64,000 bases of DNA from Apostichopus japonicus (taxonomy: Eukaryota; Echinodermata; Holothuroidea; Aspidochirotida; Stichopodidae). Location: NCBI RefSeq assembly GCF_037975245.1, contig NC_092563.1:13750001-13814000 (forward strand), read 5' to 3'. The position numbers and the translations under genes were made by a program. Shown here in pieces: positions 62,847 through 64,000 of the stretch; positions within the stretch are counted from its first letter, which is position 1, and every line of letters begins with the position of its first letter. The notes below the pieces were generated by a model. It worked only from the letters and a program-made list of their open reading frames with translations. It searched no databases and had not been told where the DNA came from.

Positions 62847-62848
<2 letters not shown>

Positions 62849-62894
<46 letters not shown>

Positions 62895-62970
62895 AATGAA
62901 AATCGTAAGGAGTTGGAAAATCAACAACAGTGAAAAAACTTTCAGCCTCCACCGGGATTCGAACCACGGG

Positions 62971-63041
<71 letters not shown>
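62849..63041 (-). mobile_element. Inverted SINE fragment between two (TA)n arrays
   Basis: TA arrays at 62849-62895 and 62974-63041 flank a minus-strand SINE piece (62896-62973) that keeps the B-box (reverse complement of GGGATTCGAACC) and the tail. The A-box half is missing. Confidence 0.82.
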
Positions 63042-63049
<8 letters not shown>

Positions 63050-63290
63050 GTAGTTTATGTGGTTTATTGGGATATATCCTACAATATATATCTTTAGTAG
63101 TCTATGTGGTTTATTGGAATATATTCCACAATATATCTATAGTAGTTGATGTGGTTTATTGGGATATATCCCACACTGTAACGTTAGCAGTCTATGTGGT
63201 AGAGTATGATATGTCCCACAATGTAACTATAATAGGCCATGTGGTTTATCTGGATAAATCCCACAAATGTTACTAAAGGATCTATGGTGA

Positions 63291-64000
63291 GCCATATATA
63301 TACTGAAGTTACTAACCATGCATGATCACACCATAAAAAAAACATGGCGGAAAAGATACATAAAGTTAAATTCCCAAGACTAATGTAATCTTTTACTAGA
63401 TCATTGGCAAACCTTTTGATTTTAGGCCAAACTTCACCCTATCTTGTAAGATTTCTGTGCCGTTTAAAGTAACAGTCTACACTCTACAGTATACGTAACA
63501 AAGGATACACCTATCCTTTCTATTAGCAACAGTGTAAGATAACGACAAATTGTGGCAATTTCAAGGCAAAATGCGAGACTACCAGGAGAAACACACAGAA
63601 GTTACATTAGTCACAAGGGCCGAAGCCACGACATTTAGTAACACACCGAGATGAAAACGAAAGCTTGTACAACAAATTGAGTTAGAATGATGGAAATGAT
63701 ATTCACCAATTTACATTTAATACTTCTTGGCCGAAGAAAACTGCTCAAAGGGGAAGAAACCCCCCCCTCTCTCCCCACCCCTCGATCCTCACCTCCACAA
63801 AAGAGAATCAAAGTCAGGCCATGTGCCTGTTATTCATTATCCATGAATCGCGCAGTCATGCCATTACGGTAGCAAATATAACAAAGTCGTCTCAATACAC
63901 GCCGCCCCTACATGAGATTTTCTGTCACCTTTATATGGAAATCCAAATATTTAACGTTGACTGTTTGATTCTCTATGCATTTAAGTAAAGCTGATGTCTT
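63291..64000. other. No exon recognised at window end
   Basis: Would be intronic if the mucin-like gene continues downstream. No Thr-rich phase 1-1 exon was found here. Confidence 0.4.

Larger units (their letters stand above)
61672..63290. repeat. Minisatellite of alternating ~45-bp units
   Basis: About 16 units. Type A: TATGTGGTTTATTGGGATAT then ATCCCACAATGTAAC and TTTAGTAGTC. Type B has GTAGAGTAGGATAT or GTAAAGTAGGATAT in place of GTTTATTGGGATAT. A and B alternate through most of the array. Most units contain the palindrome GGATATATCC. Interrupted by a MITE and by a SINE/(TA)n block. Confidence 0.92.

Noticed and set aside
61672-63290. CRISPR array
   Set aside because: The units are contiguous tandem repeats without unique spacers, in a eukaryotic setting.

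Overview
This is eukaryotic genomic DNA: AT-rich, with short exons joined by GT-AG introns and a heavy load of animal-type mobile elements (Penelope-like, CR1-like and L2/Crack-like retroelements, hAT-type MITEs, a tRNA-derived SINE) and long (TA)n arrays. I infer a marine invertebrate, most likely a deuterostome such as an echinoderm; no species is assigned, and there is no sign of prokaryotic gene organisation. Coding potential is mostly hidden in small exons rather than long ORFs. LAYOUT: 1-8.6 kb is mainly non-coding, with a broken THAP-domain sequence (1419-1827) and a decayed minus-strand L2/Crack-like retrotransposon (about 3.6-5.7 kb). 8.6-24.05 kb holds the main gene: a minus-strand, 14-exon, 874-residue zona pellucida (ZP) domain membrane protein. 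Every exon junction keeps frame. It has a signal peptide, an N-terminal SHFRGG-type ectodomain, a Thr-rich linker, ZP-N and ZP-C modules, a furin-type RYRR site, an external hydrophobic patch, one membrane helix and a short tail. 24-32.6 kb is repeat-rich: a G-rich hexamer array, nested CAGGGGCG-type MITEs sharing a hairpin module, and a Penelope-like fragment that carries a hammerhead ribozyme and has an internal inversion. 32.6-36.4 kb has no gene that I can support. 36.4-39.6 kb is a second L2/Crack-like element (endonuclease plus RT, broken by indels). 39.6-51.9 kb is largely non-coding, with nested MITEs at 47.3-48.6 kb and SINE/(TA)n blocks at 50.1-50.6 kb. 51.9-60.5 kb is a plus-strand mucin-like gene, recognisable only as a signal-peptide exon and five small Thr/Ser-rich exons, all phase 1-1. 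Its fourth intron holds a complete hAT MITE and a 5'-truncated CR1-like element with an esterase ORF1 tail, endonuclease and RT. 61.7-63.3 kb is a minisatellite of about 45-bp units of two alternating types, interrupted by a hAT MITE and a SINE/(TA)n block. HOW IT FITS TOGETHER: the two host genes are 28 kb apart on opposite strands, and both encode secreted or surface products of the extracellular-matrix or mucus kind. The rest is a layered record of transposition: several target-site duplications can be read directly, three elements are nested in others, and two hammerhead ribozyme motifs mark Penelope-type repeats.
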